From NCBI GenBank assembly GCA_049595035.1, contig JBMYKD010000003.1, positions 1 through 64,000 of the forward strand: DNA of 64,000 nucleotides. Reading direction: 5' to 3'. This document shows, piece by piece, positions 1-8,543 of this stretch (the stretch's first letter is position 1; every line of letters starts with the position of its first letter). The notes under the pieces were generated by a model. That model made no database searches. It worked only from the letters and a program-made list of their open reading frames with translations, and was not told where the DNA came from. The translations under genes were made by a program, and so were the position numbers. Source of the DNA: UBA12202 sp049595035. GTDB taxonomy: Bacteria > Pseudomonadota > Alphaproteobacteria > Puniceispirillales > UBA1172.

Positions 1-3000
1 GACCATTCTGGTTATTGAAGTTCGCAACAACAATCTTGCCAAGCGGGTTATTCTGCCCATTGGTATAGTTGGCTCGAATGGTTCCGGATGAATCAATTTC
101 GATACCATCAAGACGGCCTGAGGTGAAGCCATCCTGTTCCACGGTGAGAACCGAGAATGGCTGGGCAAGCTGTGTTGAGGTAGAGAAATCGACATCCAGC
201 GAAATCGAGAAACCTTCTTCCTGCTTCTCGTAATGCACCAGGTTCTTTGGGCTGATGAGTTTACCAGTCTTGTCGAAGGTCAGTTCGCCCTCATCAATAT
301 AAAGTGGGTAGTAACCCTCAACCATGTTTTCTGGTGGGTTCGTTACCACCTCACCATTGGCATCCACATAGAGTGCAACGCCGTCCGCATCTGTGGCCTG
401 GACCAGATTATAGATTTCTGGAACTGTACCAACACCTAGAGGAACATCATCAAGGCCAAGGCGGGCTGCACCCTTCACCTTGATTGTAGAGTCGCTTCCG
501 GTTGTTCCTGTAGAGAAAGTGAAGCTGTTTGTTTCACTGCTGTAGGCAACTGTCACACCACCGATAGTGTCGCCAGTAAGTGGATCGACGATTTGATTAA
601 TTCGGGTTTGCAAAGCTTCGGCAAGCGTTGTGCCAACATATGAGGTTGCTGGCACTTCAATGATCCCGCTGACGCCATTTACGGAGACGTTGAAAATGTT
701 GTCACCATTCTGGGTCGAAAGCTTAAATACGTTGGTGAGAGGCTCGTTTGCACTTGCGCCTATCGCCTTTGCAGATGTGGCTCTGAGCCCAGTACCTGTA
801 GTCAGCAGGAAGTCATTTTTAGTCTTACCAACACCAAAGAGGTTATTGTCACCATTGCCAATAATTGGCGCATCAACATCATATGGCTGCGCAGTCCTTG
901 CACCAGTAGTTGGGGATATGGCGTATCGACCAACCTGAATGTTTGATGCCTTTTGCTGTTCAGTAACACCAAGGGCGCCATTGCCAGGGATAGCTTCACC
1001 AGTGGTGCCGCTGGAAATTGAGAAATTCTGGAATTCAGAATTATATTCAACCTTAATCCCGTAGCGTTTGTCGTTTGGCTGAATTTCTTCGCCAGTCGCG
1101 ATAAAGGGATCTCCATAGAGAACCTCCCCACCGCGGATAGGTACACGAGATGCATTATCAGCGTTAGTCAAACCAAGATTGTTGATGCCTGTCTGGCCTG
1201 CGCCACCATACACTGAGAACGTGTTGAAATCACTGTCTGTTCCTGAACCTAAAACAGTCCGATCAACTGAGAAGCTAAGGCGCTGATTAAGAGAATCATA
1301 GCCAACTTTGACTGGTGGATCTTTTTCATCAACCCAATCAATTGAGCTTTGTGACGATACTGTTGTTGTCAAATCATCTGGACTAGCACCCGTCACAATA
1401 TCTGCTGCAGCTGTTGTGCCAGCAATTTGGGCTTGAGAAATTGATGCATTAAAGTTTGCCTGAGCACCACCTGACGATACTGAGAATTCAGCCATATCAT
1501 CCCTGCTTACAGACATGCTTCGGACATCTGTAGCGGTCGGTGTTCCTACAGCAACAAGGCGAGTGTCAGAGGATGACCATCTTGTTGTTGTGGCATCGCC
1601 CGCGGCATCTACAGAACTAGTCTTATATAGAACATTACCAGCTGCATCAAAAAATGTAAAAGAGAAGCCGCTAAGGCTAGGATAGTTTCCACTACCATCG
1701 GCAGTTGTAAGCTCTTCAATGAGTTTTGCGTATCCTGAACCGGCCGTGGTAGCTGCAAGTGCTCCCGTTCCGGTAGTATCTCCGCCTGCAGTTGAATCAG
1801 TATTAATAGTTAAAGTATTTGTGCCAGACGTGAAAGTCAGATCTAGATGTCCAGTAGCAAGAGTGTCCTCACTAATGATCATGGGGCGGTGCATTTTTTC
1901 CAAACCAAGCAATGCAAGGTTATCTGCAAGAGTGCTACTACCTTCTGAATCATTGTTAATGAGCCAGTCGCTAGCGACAAAAGCACCCTTTGATGTATCT
2001 GCTGTCGAGCCTTGCTTTTCTCTAATTATAATTTTCTGACTGCTATAGCTCTCTTGTGCACCTTCATATACAGGATGAGTACCTTCAAAGAATGCTTCCA
2101 CACTCGGATCACCGTCGAGGCTACTGAGAAGCTTAACCGTGACTGGTGCACCAGTTCCACTATTCTTGATTTCAAAATCACTATCAGCAAGGGTAAGGCC
2201 TGAAGAACTCACATCAATATATTTGTAAGTGCCATCGTCACCTTTGCCAGAAATGACAAAACTACGGCCATTAAGACTGCCGTCGAAATTGTTGTCTCCA
2301 GCTAGCGTGATTGTCTCACCCTGGTCATAATTTGCCATGTCAGCATCAGTTACAGCGCCTGCACCTATGAAAATTCTTAGCCGGTCTTCCGTAGAATTAT
2401 ATTCAATGAAATTAGATGCGTTACCAGAAAGTGTCGTCGCGTCTGTATGGACAGAAAGTTGTGGCCGATTACCAAAGTAGGAATAAACCAAGTAGTTCTT
2501 GTCGTCTGGATCGTCCACACGCTCTAGTTCGACGACCTGGGTATTTTCGTATATAGTATCTATCTTCTCACCAGTTGACTTTGTAAACTGGAGACCATTT
2601 GTACCCAAAGGGTCACTGATATTGTCTCGACTATATTGGTTCAGTGTTTCATTGATCCTAAGTTGGGAGTGAGCCAAAAACTCCTCTTTGGTGAAATCTG
2701 GCGACGTTCCAGAAATCGCGAAGTCACCATCAGCTGACATTGCATCGGTTACATAGCTATCTGTACCCAATAGCTCAACGGAGATTTTTGTGGCAAGGTC
2801 AGAGACACTTCCGTCTGCGCCAATTCGCTGGAAATCAATCGTAATGGTATCGTCAATATTCTGTTCCACCTGGAATTTACGATCGTCGCCATAGGCAGCG
2901 TTAATTGCCCTCTCCACTTCAGCAGCTAGCTGGTCTGCATTATAAAACCCTGGGTTGATATCAATACTGACAGGCTGATCAGAATCATCAACGTTGACGA

Positions 3001-4039
3001 GAAGGAAATCCTTTCCCCAGTAAACATCTGAAGATTTGCCTGACTCTCGCGTGGCCTGAAATTGCATTGGGTCAGTTACAATTTCAACCAGCTTGTCCCC
3101 CTCTTCACCAAAATCAAAGCTAGTTTGTTCGCCGCTTATTTTCGCAGGCTGTGATGGAACTAATGTCTGCAGGTCGTCAAGCTTGTAAAGAGGAGAACCC
3201 TTGCCCTCGATGAAGTAGTTATCATCAGGAATTGAAGTGGTCTGCTGACCAAAACGGTCAACGAAGATCTGTTTACCAGCGTCATCCACTGCGCTAACAA
3301 GATCTGGATTAATGATCGTGTCATTGATCACCAGTCTAGTATCATATTTGTTTGTCGGATCATCAGCTGATGCAGCCTGGGTCTTGATGAAGTAAACCGT
3401 CGCAATAGTAGGGTTACCGAGGTCATCAAAGATAGTAATCGACGTCGAGTTGGTGAAAGTTTCAGGGTCGTTTGGATCAAATGAGTATCCATCTTGGAAC
3501 TGTGGTCGGTCTGTAACCACATCAGATGCGGCATTGACGTTCACACCAAGCTTGATGTTTGAGGTTGCTTGTGGATCACCAGAAGTCACTGGCAGCTGAA
3601 GTGGAACTGCGCTGTCCAGATCCTTTGCAGTAACAGATCCGTCTGTGTTGACAGGATAAGTTAGGAGGAACTGACCTGCAGAATCGACAACATAACGGTC
3701 GTTATTCACGTTCAACGAACCATTCCGCGTGTAAACCGTCTGGGCCGATGTCAGTGATGGCTTAAGTGCAAAGAAGCCCTGCCCTGAAATCGCAAGGTCA
3801 AGCGCGTTCAAGGAAGCGGCAATGTTACCCTGAGTGAACTGCTGCTTGATGCCTTTCAGGATGGCACCCGAACCGATTGAAGAAGATGCATTCTGTAATG
3901 GTGAAGTAGCAAAAATATCACCAAATTCAACACGGCTTCGTTTAAAGCCTGTAGTGCCCACATTGGCAATATTGTTTGATGTTGCTGAAATATCTGCTGA
4001 AGAACCGTTTAGTCCGGTAAGTGCGGTGTAGAACGACAT
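1..4039 (-). CDS. flgE: Flagellar hook protein FlgE, giant form, C-terminus cut by window edge
   Basis: Subunit of the flagellar hook, the curved joint between rod and filament. The frame is open from an ATG at 4039 to the left edge, giving at least 1,346 residues with the stop outside. The N-terminus (MSFYTALTGLNGSS, then SNNIANVGTTGFKRSR) is the standard hook/rod helix and motif, and around residue 85 the ISGQGFFAL motif is present. The visible end (GFTSGRLDGIEIDSSG, then NPLGKIVVANF) is the FlgE core just before the C-terminal helix, so only some tens of residues are missing. Typical FlgE has about 400-500 residues; the extra roughly 900 form a Thr/Ser/Gly/Asp-rich middle with flagellin-IN-like segments such as NSFTFSTGTTGSDS and FQNFSISSGTTGEA. 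It is last in the flgBCDE order, 44 bases after flgD. Confidence 0.93.
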   Translation of the reverse strand, partial: MSFYTALTGLNGSSADISATSNNIANVGTTGFKRSRVEFGDIFATSPLQNASSSIGSGAILKGIKQQFTQGNIAASLNALDLAISGQGFFALKPSLTSAQTVYTRNGSLNVNNDRYVVDSAGQFLLTYPVNTDGSVTAKDLDSAVPLQLPVTSGDPQATSNIKLGVNVNAASDVVTDRPQFQDGYSFDPNDPETFTNSTSITIFDDLGNPTIATVYFIKTQAASADDPTNKYDTRLVINDTIINPDLVSAVDDAGKQIFVDRFGQQTTSIPDDNYFIEGKGSPLYKLDDLQTLVPSQPAKISGEQTSFDFGEEGDKLVEIVTDPMQFQATRESGKSSDVYWGKDFLLVNVDDSDQPVSIDINPGFYNADQLAAEVERAINAAYGDDRKFQVEQNIDDTITIDFQRIGADGSVSDLATKISVELLGTDSYVTDAMSADGDFAISGTSPDFTKEEFLAHSQLRINETLNQYSRDNISDPLGTNGLQFTKSTGEKIDTIYENTQVVELERVDDPDDKNYLVYSYFGNRPQLSVHTDATTLSGNASNFIEYNSTEDRLRIFIGAGAVTDADMANYDQGETITLAGDNNFDGSLNGRSFVISGKGDDGTYKYIDVSSSGLTLADSDFEIKNSGTGAPVTVKLLSSLDGDPSVEAFFEGTHPVYEGAQESYSSQKIIIREKQGSTADTSKGAFVASDWLINNDSEGSSTLADNLALLGLEKMHRPMIISEDTLATGHLDLTFTSGTNTLTINTDSTAGGDTTGTGALAATTAGSGYAKLIEELTTADGSGNYPSLSGFSFTFFDAAGNVLYKTSSVDAAGDATTTRWSSSDTRLVAVGTPTATDVRSMSVSRDDMAEFSVSSGGAQANFNASISQAQIAGTTAAADIVTGASPDDLTTTVSSQSSIDWVDEKDPPVKVGYDSLNQRLSFSVDRTVLGSGTDSDFNTFSVYGGAGQTGINNLGLTNADNASRVPIRGGEVLYGDPFIATGEEIQPNDKRYGIKVEYNSEFQNFSISSGTTGEAIPGNGALGVTEQQKASNIQVGRYAISPTTGARTAQPYDVDAPIIGNGDNNLFGVGKTKNDFLLTTGTGLRATSAKAIGASANEPLTNVFKLSTQNGDNIFNVSVNGVSGIIEVPATSYVGTTLAEALQTRINQIVDPLTGDTIGGVTVAYSSETNSFTFSTGTTGSDSTIKVKGAARLGLDDVPLGVGTVPEIYNLVQATDADGVALYVDANGEVVTNPPENMVEGYYPLYIDEGELTFDKTGKLISPKNLVHYEKQEEGFSISLDVDFSTSTQLAQPFSVLTVEQDGFTSGRLDGIEIDSSGTIRANYTNGQNNPLGKIVVANFNNQNG

Positions 4040-4083
4040 ATTGTAACTCCTTCAAATGACAGTTTTTTAACTGTTGAAATTAA

Positions 4084-4797
4084 TTATAATGTTTCTGTTG
4101 AGGCAGGAATGGCTTTACGAAATCGTAGGACATCAGCGGCACGAACCTGTCCATAATCCCGCACATCAAGCATGACGCCATTAGTTTCATCTCCAACGGA
4201 AGTAGAGAATACTTCGGCAAAGACAGAAGGCGTCAGGTTTTCCATGCCACTACCCAGATCGGCGAAAACATCAACACGCAAGGGTTCATCGCTATTGAGA
4301 ATATCCTTTGGAATATCTTCCCAAGAAAATCCGGTTAGTCCGGATGCTTGCGGGCCTAAATCCATACTATGAACAGGCGTGCCGCTAGCATCAGAAAAGG
4401 TGAGACGGGTCATGTTTGATGAAGATGGCAAATCAATCATGCCATGAATTTCACCATTGCTGTCAGGCCGCGCTATATTGCCGGGGATCATAACCGACGC
4501 CCCCATCAGGCTTGATGCTGTTGCTACCCGAAACTCCTTGATCTGGCTGGAAAGTGACTTCAGGCTTTCCCCCATTTCGGTGATGCCTGTGACGGTAGAA
4601 AATTGAGCCATCTGGGCAATGAACTCAGCGTTTTCCATTGGGGCAAAAGGATCCTGATTCTGCAGCTGGGTTGTCATTAGCTTCAGGAAATCTTCCTGGC
4701 CAAGCTGATCCTTATTGGCTTTTTCTTCCTCATTTTTATTTACACCCAGTTTCTGAAGGATTGTATTCAGCTGGTTCTGGCTAGCAGGGTCAATCAT
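4084..4797 (-). CDS. flgD: Hook assembly scaffolding protein FlgD
   Basis: FlgD caps the growing hook and guides FlgE polymerisation before being displaced. The 237-residue length fits the family. The conserved N-terminal part is clear: LGQEDFLKLMTTQLQNQDPF at about residues 32-51, followed by MENAEFIAQMAQFSTVTGI. The C-terminal half has the FlgD Ig-like/tudor character (residues about 100-220) and is less conserved, as usual. The ATG start lies 16 bases after flgC, and the gene is followed directly by flgE, so it belongs to the flgBCDE operon. The products share the same secretion pathway through the FlhA export gate encoded at 10618. Confidence 0.95.
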   Translation of the reverse strand: MIDPASQNQLNTILQKLGVNKNEEEKANKDQLGQEDFLKLMTTQLQNQDPFAPMENAEFIAQMAQFSTVTGITEMGESLKSLSSQIKEFRVATASSLMGASVMIPGNIARPDSNGEIHGMIDLPSSSNMTRLTFSDASGTPVHSMDLGPQASGLTGFSWEDIPKDILNSDEPLRVDVFADLGSGMENLTPSVFAEVFSTSVGDETNGVMLDVRDYGQVRAADVLRFRKAIPASTETL

Positions 4798-4813
4798 TGT
4801 TTACTCCGTTGGC

Positions 4814-5230
4814 TTATTTGCCCATATTGATGGTTCGCATATCCAAGGCTCTCATCGTTGTGATTACCTCGACATTATTCTGGTACTGGCGGCTGGTTTC
4901 CATCATCTCCACATATTCTTCTTCGATGTTGACAGCGGCGCCATAGACATAGCCTTCAGCATCGGCTTCGGGATGGAAAGGCATGAAAATTCGTGATGGC
5001 TTCATATCCATTTCAACCACATCTGTTACTATGACAGATGCAATTCCGTTTTGCTGGAACTGATCAGCATAGGTACTTTCAAAAACAGGTTTGATAGACT
5101 TATAGGCTTCTTCAGGATTGCCTGTCATCGTGCCTGCATTGGCAATATTACTGGCTATGGTGTTCATTCTGATCAGCTGGCTGGCCATGGAATTGCCAGC
5201 GATATCATAGACATTTTTCAACTCGGCCAT
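4814..5230 (-). CDS. flgC: Flagellar proximal rod protein FlgC
   Basis: One of the proximal rod subunits that link the MS ring to the distal rod. The 138-residue length is normal. The N-terminal rod motif is present as AGNSMASQLIRMNTIASNIANAGT (shown in part: residues about 11-34), and the C-terminal helix contains NVEVITTMRALDMRTINMGK. The middle segment YVEMMETSRQYQNN is the usual FlgC pre-C-terminal motif. The gene starts 2 bases after the flgB stop and lies 16 bases before flgD, so translation is probably coupled with flgB. Confidence 0.94.
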   Translation of the reverse strand: MAELKNVYDIAGNSMASQLIRMNTIASNIANAGTMTGNPEEAYKSIKPVFESTYADQFQQNGIASVIVTDVVEMDMKPSRIFMPFHPEADAEGYVYGAAVNIEEEYVEMMETSRQYQNNVEVITTMRALDMRTINMGK

Positions 5231-5232
5231 GT

Positions 5233-5619
5233 CTATTCTCCTTTAATGGCGGACATGAGTCCGGAAATTTTATTGTTAAGAAAAGTCAGACTGGTCTGAT
5301 AGCGCATGGCATTTTCAGAAAACTCAAGCTGTTCGACAGCCAGTTCCACGGTATTACCATCCATGGCAGCGTTGACAGGTTGACGATAGAGAACATCACG
5401 TCCCGGGGCGGTCATGGCGATAGGAATATGCTGCTGATGCGTGGTAGTCATTGCCCCCAATCCCTGTGCTTTCGCCATTTCCTGTTCAAAATTAATGTCC
5501 CGCGCCTTAAAATTAGGGGTGGCGGCATTGGAAATGTTGGATGCAAGGATCATATTGCGTTTATTCCGCAATATCAGCGCGGCGCTGTGTGTCCCTAATG
5601 TATCTGCAATTCCCTTCAT
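5233..5619 (-). CDS. flgB: Flagellar proximal rod protein FlgB
   Basis: First proximal rod subunit and first gene of the flgBCDE operon. The protein has 128 residues, normal for FlgB. It shows the family motif LASNISNAATPNFKARDINF at about residues 26-45 and a C-terminal rod helix (ENAMRYQTSLTFLNNKISGL). The ATG at 5619 lies 66 bases downstream of a candidate sigma-54 promoter on the same strand (5685-5699), which suggests that rod-hook genes are expressed as a middle flagellar class. Confidence 0.94.
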   Translation of the reverse strand: MKGIADTLGTHSAALILRNKRNMILASNISNAATPNFKARDINFEQEMAKAQGLGAMTTTHQQHIPIAMTAPGRDVLYRQPVNAAMDGNTVELAVEQLEFSENAMRYQTSLTFLNNKISGLMSAIKGE

Positions 5620-5671
5620 CGCTTTATCCGTCTATAATAATTTCTTAAATCATGGTTTCGAAAGTTCATTC

Positions 5672-5686
5672 TGGTGCGAAATTTGC
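5672..5686 (+). promoter_or_regulatory. Candidate sigma-54 promoter for the 5721 gene
   Basis: The plus strand reads TGGTGCG-AAAT-TTGC, with GG and GC at the sigma-54 spacing and 5 of 7 matches in the -24 box. The expected start site near 5697 would leave a short leader before the ATG at 5721. It overlaps the flgB promoter head to head, so RNA polymerase could probably occupy only one of the two at a time. Confidence 0.45.
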
Positions 5687-5699
5687 AAGAAGGATGCCA
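5685..5699 (-). promoter_or_regulatory. Candidate sigma-54 promoter for flgBCDE
   Basis: Read on the minus strand the sequence is TGGCATC-CTTC-TTGC. It has the invariant GG and GC dinucleotides at the correct -24/-12 spacing (consensus TGGCACG-N4-TTGC). The predicted start site would be about 12 bases further on, near 5673, leaving about 50 bases of leader before flgB. It shares four bases with an oppositely directed copy at 5672-5686. No transcript data support it here. Confidence 0.6.
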
Positions 5700-5720
5700 A
5701 CTTGTGAAAAGGGGATGAAA

Positions 5721-6299
5721 ATGGAAGCGACAACCGAACTGGATAAACTGAAAAACAGTAATCTGTCTGCAACCACCATTAAGGTGCGTGATGCGGTTAT
5801 TCAGAAATGCGAAGGTAAAAACCTGCAAGAAATGACCCAATTTATCAAAGGCCTGTTGGAACATGAAGAAAATGATCAGAAACGGCTAGGTGTGCTTGCT
5901 GCCAGAGTATATCTGCTGCGTGAAAAAATTATGCTGATAAAATCGGATGATGATAGCGTTGATGATAGTGCTGACCATATCAAAACCCGGCATAACCATG
6001 TGATGGAAATTAAAAAGATGGAAAAAGAGGGCGATACCATCCCTGATATGCAAGAAGAAGCCGCCGAAGACACGGCACCAAGTAACTGGATGCGTGTCCG
6101 GATTATTGAAAATGCTGAAGTCAATAATGTCCGCTTTCCTGCTGGTGTCGTGATTGATGCTTTCACGGAAGATGCGCAACGTCTTGTTGATTCTGGAAAA
6201 GCCGAAATCATCGCTGATGATGATAGCGGTTTAGATGATGCGGCAGATGTGGAGCCAGAAGAAAGCTCTGCCGAAGACATGGATAAAAATGATGAGTAA
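5721..6299 (+). CDS. Unknown acidic flagellar-locus protein
   Basis: The function is not recognised. The ATG at 5721 is chosen because AAGGGG lies 6 bases upstream; an ATG at 5715 sits directly on that ribosome binding site. The 192-residue protein has a helical, charged N-terminal half (about residues 1-90, Lys/Glu rich, with the segment MTQFIKGLLEHEENDQKRLG). The compact C-terminal segment (MRVRIIENAEVNNVRFPAGV onward, about residues 122-162) resembles the small beta domain found in some phage proteins that begins MRV and contains a PAG turn. The tail is very acidic. It is divergent from flgB, may have its own sigma-54 promoter, and overlaps the next lipoprotein gene. This suggests a flagellar accessory role, but that is only inferred from position. 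Confidence 0.7.
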   Translation: MEATTELDKLKNSNLSATTIKVRDAVIQKCEGKNLQEMTQFIKGLLEHEENDQKRLGVLAARVYLLREKIMLIKSDDDSVDDSADHIKTRHNHVMEIKKMEKEGDTIPDMQEEAAEDTAPSNWMRVRIIENAEVNNVRFPAGVVIDAFTEDAQRLVDSGKAEIIADDDSGLDDAADVEPEESSAEDMDKNDE

Positions 6300-6648
6300 C
6301 ATAAGGCATAAAAGCAAGCGTTATGGCATCTGGCTATGTGGGGGGATCCTGACAATGCTTCTGGTCAGTGGCTGTGAACGTTTTCGGCATGAAACATATA
6401 CCTGCCCGTCTAATAGCGTTGGACTACATGAGTTAATAATTAATGATGACAAGGCAGGGGCTGACCTAACCGTAATTGAATATGATAAGGAATACACCAT
6501 CCCCATTGGCAGCATTACAAGTGATCAGATAATGGCCTCTCATCAGGATATGATTTTGATCCTTAATCGCCAGACAGGCCGGTTAAATATTACCATGGGC
6601 ACCAGAGCCTTGTTTCTGGCATGCGAGAAATCGGTCTTTACCATGTGA
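6289..6648 (+). CDS. Small putative lipoprotein in the flagellar locus
   Basis: No family is recognised. The start is taken at ATG 6289 (ATG 6292 is equally possible), overlapping the stop of the preceding gene by 11 bases, which implies translational coupling. The N-terminus has a basic region (RHKSKR), a hydrophobic stretch and a lipobox LVSGC, so it is probably a lipoprotein acylated at about Cys31. The mature part is about 90 residues with further cysteines, in TYTC and FLACEK, that might form a disulfide. Given its place between rod and ring genes, an outer-membrane or periplasmic flagellar role is possible. Confidence 0.75.
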   Translation: MMSNIRHKSKRYGIWLCGGILTMLLVSGCERFRHETYTCPSNSVGLHELIINDDKAGADLTVIEYDKEYTIPIGSITSDQIMASHQDMILILNRQTGRLNITMGTRALFLACEKSVFTM

Positions 6649-6691
6649 TGCATGGATAAAATTTTCTACCATATTGAGAAGGATGATCTTG

Positions 6692-6994
6692 CTATATATC
6701 GTCGTTATGCTGTAAGCGTTTTGCCAGATCATCAAACCAGCCCAGATGGGCATGAGTGTTGCTTTCAAGCGTCGATAGTTTTTCCATGATAGAAATCAAA
6801 CGGGTTTTATCGGAAGACGTGATCGAAATCAGTCCCTTTTCCATATCGCTTTGCAAATTGCTCAGGGCTTCTGACAATTGTGATTGAACATCACCAGATG
6901 TTATGCTGGCTTCTGATGCGACAGAAGCACCCAAAGCATCATCAAGCAGTTGCTCAATGATGCTGAAATAATTTTCTACAAGGTTACTCGACAT
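6692..6994 (-). CDS. Putative FlgN-like flagellar chaperone
   Basis: A 100-residue, all-helical, acidic protein (NLVENYFSIIEQLLDDALG at the start, LISIMEKLSTLESNTHAHLG in the second half). FlgN-type chaperones for hook-filament junction proteins are short helical proteins and very often sit directly after flgM, as this gene does (35 bases after the flgM stop). Sequence similarity to known FlgN was not evident by eye, so the assignment rests on size, predicted fold and synteny. It is the last gene of the flgP-flgT-flgA-flgM run. Confidence 0.5.
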   Translation of the reverse strand: MSSNLVENYFSIIEQLLDDALGASVASEASITSGDVQSQLSEALSNLQSDMEKGLISITSSDKTRLISIMEKLSTLESNTHAHLGWFDDLAKRLQHNDDI

Positions 6995-7029
6995 CAGAAT
7001 CCTCTATCAGAATCCTCTAAAGGTCTGAT

Positions 7030-7326
7030 TTAGCTTTTCAGGTCGCGATAAGCATCCATTAACGCGTCAGTAATCTGATCGACATCAATAGGATATTTAC
7101 CCTGCGAAATCGCCTTTTTGATGCGGTTTACAGCTTCGGTATTCACTGGTGGCAGCTTGGCAAGATCTGCCACTACCTTTTGTGATACCATGCCATTCTC
7201 AGCTGAGCCAGCTGGTGAAGATGGTTTTGCCACCTTTGCTGGTGCTGCAGTTGAGGTTTGTGTATCCGCAACGCGACTGCGCTGAATATCAACCCTGTTC
7301 ATCATGTTTTTAATAGACTCAACCAT
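7030..7326 (-). CDS. flgM: Anti-sigma-28 factor FlgM
   Basis: FlgM binds FliA and holds late flagellar genes off until it is exported through the completed hook-basal body. The 98-residue size fits. The C-terminal half carries the family core: VNTEAVNRIKKAISQGKYPI at about residues 59-78, followed by DVDQITDALMDAYRDL. The N-terminal half is Ala/Pro/Ser-rich and disordered, as expected of an exported protein. Its target FliA is encoded at 14679 in this window. It lies 46 bases after flgA on the same strand. Confidence 0.9.
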   Translation of the reverse strand: MVESIKNMMNRVDIQRSRVADTQTSTAAPAKVAKPSSPAGSAENGMVSQKVVADLAKLPPVNTEAVNRIKKAISQGKYPIDVDQITDALMDAYRDLKS

Positions 7327-7372
7327 TGGTCTAGCCTCCTCAGATCATTAAACGACGCAGGTCAGATATATT

Positions 7373-8158
7373 TTAGCGAATTGGTGAAATTTTTCTGTTG
7401 CCAATAACTTTTCCAAAAACAGTCTTGCCACTAGACAGGTTTTCAACCTTTATAACCTCACCAAACTGGCCATTTTCCAATGAAACACCAGACATCTCAA
7501 CATAAATTCCCTGATGAGAAAAAGCAATAGTAACCGGTTTTTTTTGTTCGACCATGTAATAGGGTTCCAGTTGATGCGAATAAATAGGTTTATTAGTATG
7601 AATGGCGGTTTTGATACGCCGTCCGACCAGATCATCAGGATCAACAAAAATTCCGGTATTCTGCTGTGCGCTAATGGGTATTATTTCAAGGTCTTCCTCT
7701 GTTATCACTTCTCCTTTAGCCATGCTTCGGTTGAGGGCTACGGCATAAAGATGATGATCTGCCTTTTTCTTTGTCGTTGACGGGTTGTCCTGTGTTCTGC
7801 TGCTGGGGGGCTTTGCCGAAAATCTGGATGTGTCAATTTTTACCCGCACCAGCAATCGCCACTGTTCGTTTGATGGACAGGTGAGTTTAAGGGTTTTCCA
7901 GCTATCATGTAACGGATGGATATACAGATTTTCGTCACAAGCGATAAATTTCTGCTTGGGGTTAACCAGTGGGGTGCCATTGATATCATGTTTTTCCAGC
8001 GTGGAATTAATCTGATCAGTCAGCTCAACACCTGTCATCAGCTCACTTCCCTGAATGGCCGTGCTAGCCTGAACAGAAGCTGCCGGAACAGCAATCAGGA
8101 TGAAAGCGAGCCTAACTGCCGAAAAAATAGATGTCATTGCTGATGGTATGATTATCAT
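7373..8158 (-). CDS. flgA: Flagellar P-ring assembly chaperone FlgA
   Basis: Periplasmic chaperone needed for P-ring (FlgI) polymerisation. The protein has 261 residues from the ATG at 8158. An alternative ATG at 8137 would give a cleaner signal peptide (MTSIFSAVRLAFILIAVPAA) but lacks an obvious ribosome binding site. The SAF domain is clear from about residue 145: AVALNRSMAKGEVITEEDLE, then DPDDLVGRRIKTAI, and the C-terminal GEVIKVENLSSGKTVFGKVI. The gene overlaps the preceding LysM-like gene by 47 bases if the longer start is right (26 if the shorter). Confidence 0.9.
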   Translation of the reverse strand: MIIIPSAMTSIFSAVRLAFILIAVPAASVQASTAIQGSELMTGVELTDQINSTLEKHDINGTPLVNPKQKFIACDENLYIHPLHDSWKTLKLTCPSNEQWRLLVRVKIDTSRFSAKPPSSRTQDNPSTTKKKADHHLYAVALNRSMAKGEVITEEDLEIIPISAQQNTGIFVDPDDLVGRRIKTAIHTNKPIYSHQLEPYYMVEQKKPVTIAFSHQGIYVEMSGVSLENGQFGEVIKVENLSSGKTVFGKVIGNRKISPIR

Positions 8159-8543
8159 TATCCTGATCTTTATTCTGGCCCATGATCATAGCCTTGATTT
8201 CATTCAATGAAGGCAGGTGAAGGGTTTTATCGGCATAAAGAAAATTGGGATTGCCACGAACAAAGGCATGTTTATTTTTCATGACAATGGCCATTTCAAT
8301 AAAGCGCATATTCAACCCGCTTCCGACATAATGCTTTTCCATCACATGGCTGAGTGTTTCACCGGGCTGGACAGTATGTTTCGCGGAATAATCTTCATCA
8401 ATGACAAAAGGATTATCCGGCATGAAGCCGTTTTTGCCATAGCTTTGATATTCCAGCACAACAAAGGGCTGAGAATTTGCCATGGATAATGTTGGCAATC
8501 CGGCCAACATTGCGGCCAGTATTAGCATTTTTGCTTTCATCAT
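8112..8543 (-). CDS. Secreted LysM/FimV-type protein of the flagellar cluster
   Basis: A 143-residue protein with a signal peptide (MMKAKMLILAAMLAGLPTLSMA). At about residues 56-112 it has a LysM-like module of the kind seen in FimV, opening with HTVQPGETLSHVMEKHY and ending with NPNFLYADKTLHLPSL, where a peptidoglycan-binding fold is expected. Its start overlaps the flgT stop (ATGA type, 4 bases) and its end overlaps flgA, so it is translated within the flgP-flgT-flgA operon. A role in seating the basal-body rings at the cell wall is plausible but inferred. Confidence 0.8.
   Translation of the reverse strand: MMKAKMLILAAMLAGLPTLSMANSQPFVVLEYQSYGKNGFMPDNPFVIDEDYSAKHTVQPGETLSHVMEKHYVGSGLNMRFIEMAIVMKNKHAFVRGNPNFLYADKTLHLPSLNEIKAMIMGQNKDQDNDNHTISNDIYFFGS

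Noticed and set aside
233..3534. Several plus-strand and minus-strand small open frames inside flgE
   Set aside because: They are out-of-frame shadows of the long flgE frame with no ribosome binding sites or family features.
6583..6768. Minus-strand 61-codon open frame between the lipoprotein and FlgN-like genes
   Set aside because: It overlaps both neighbours and has no recognisable features.
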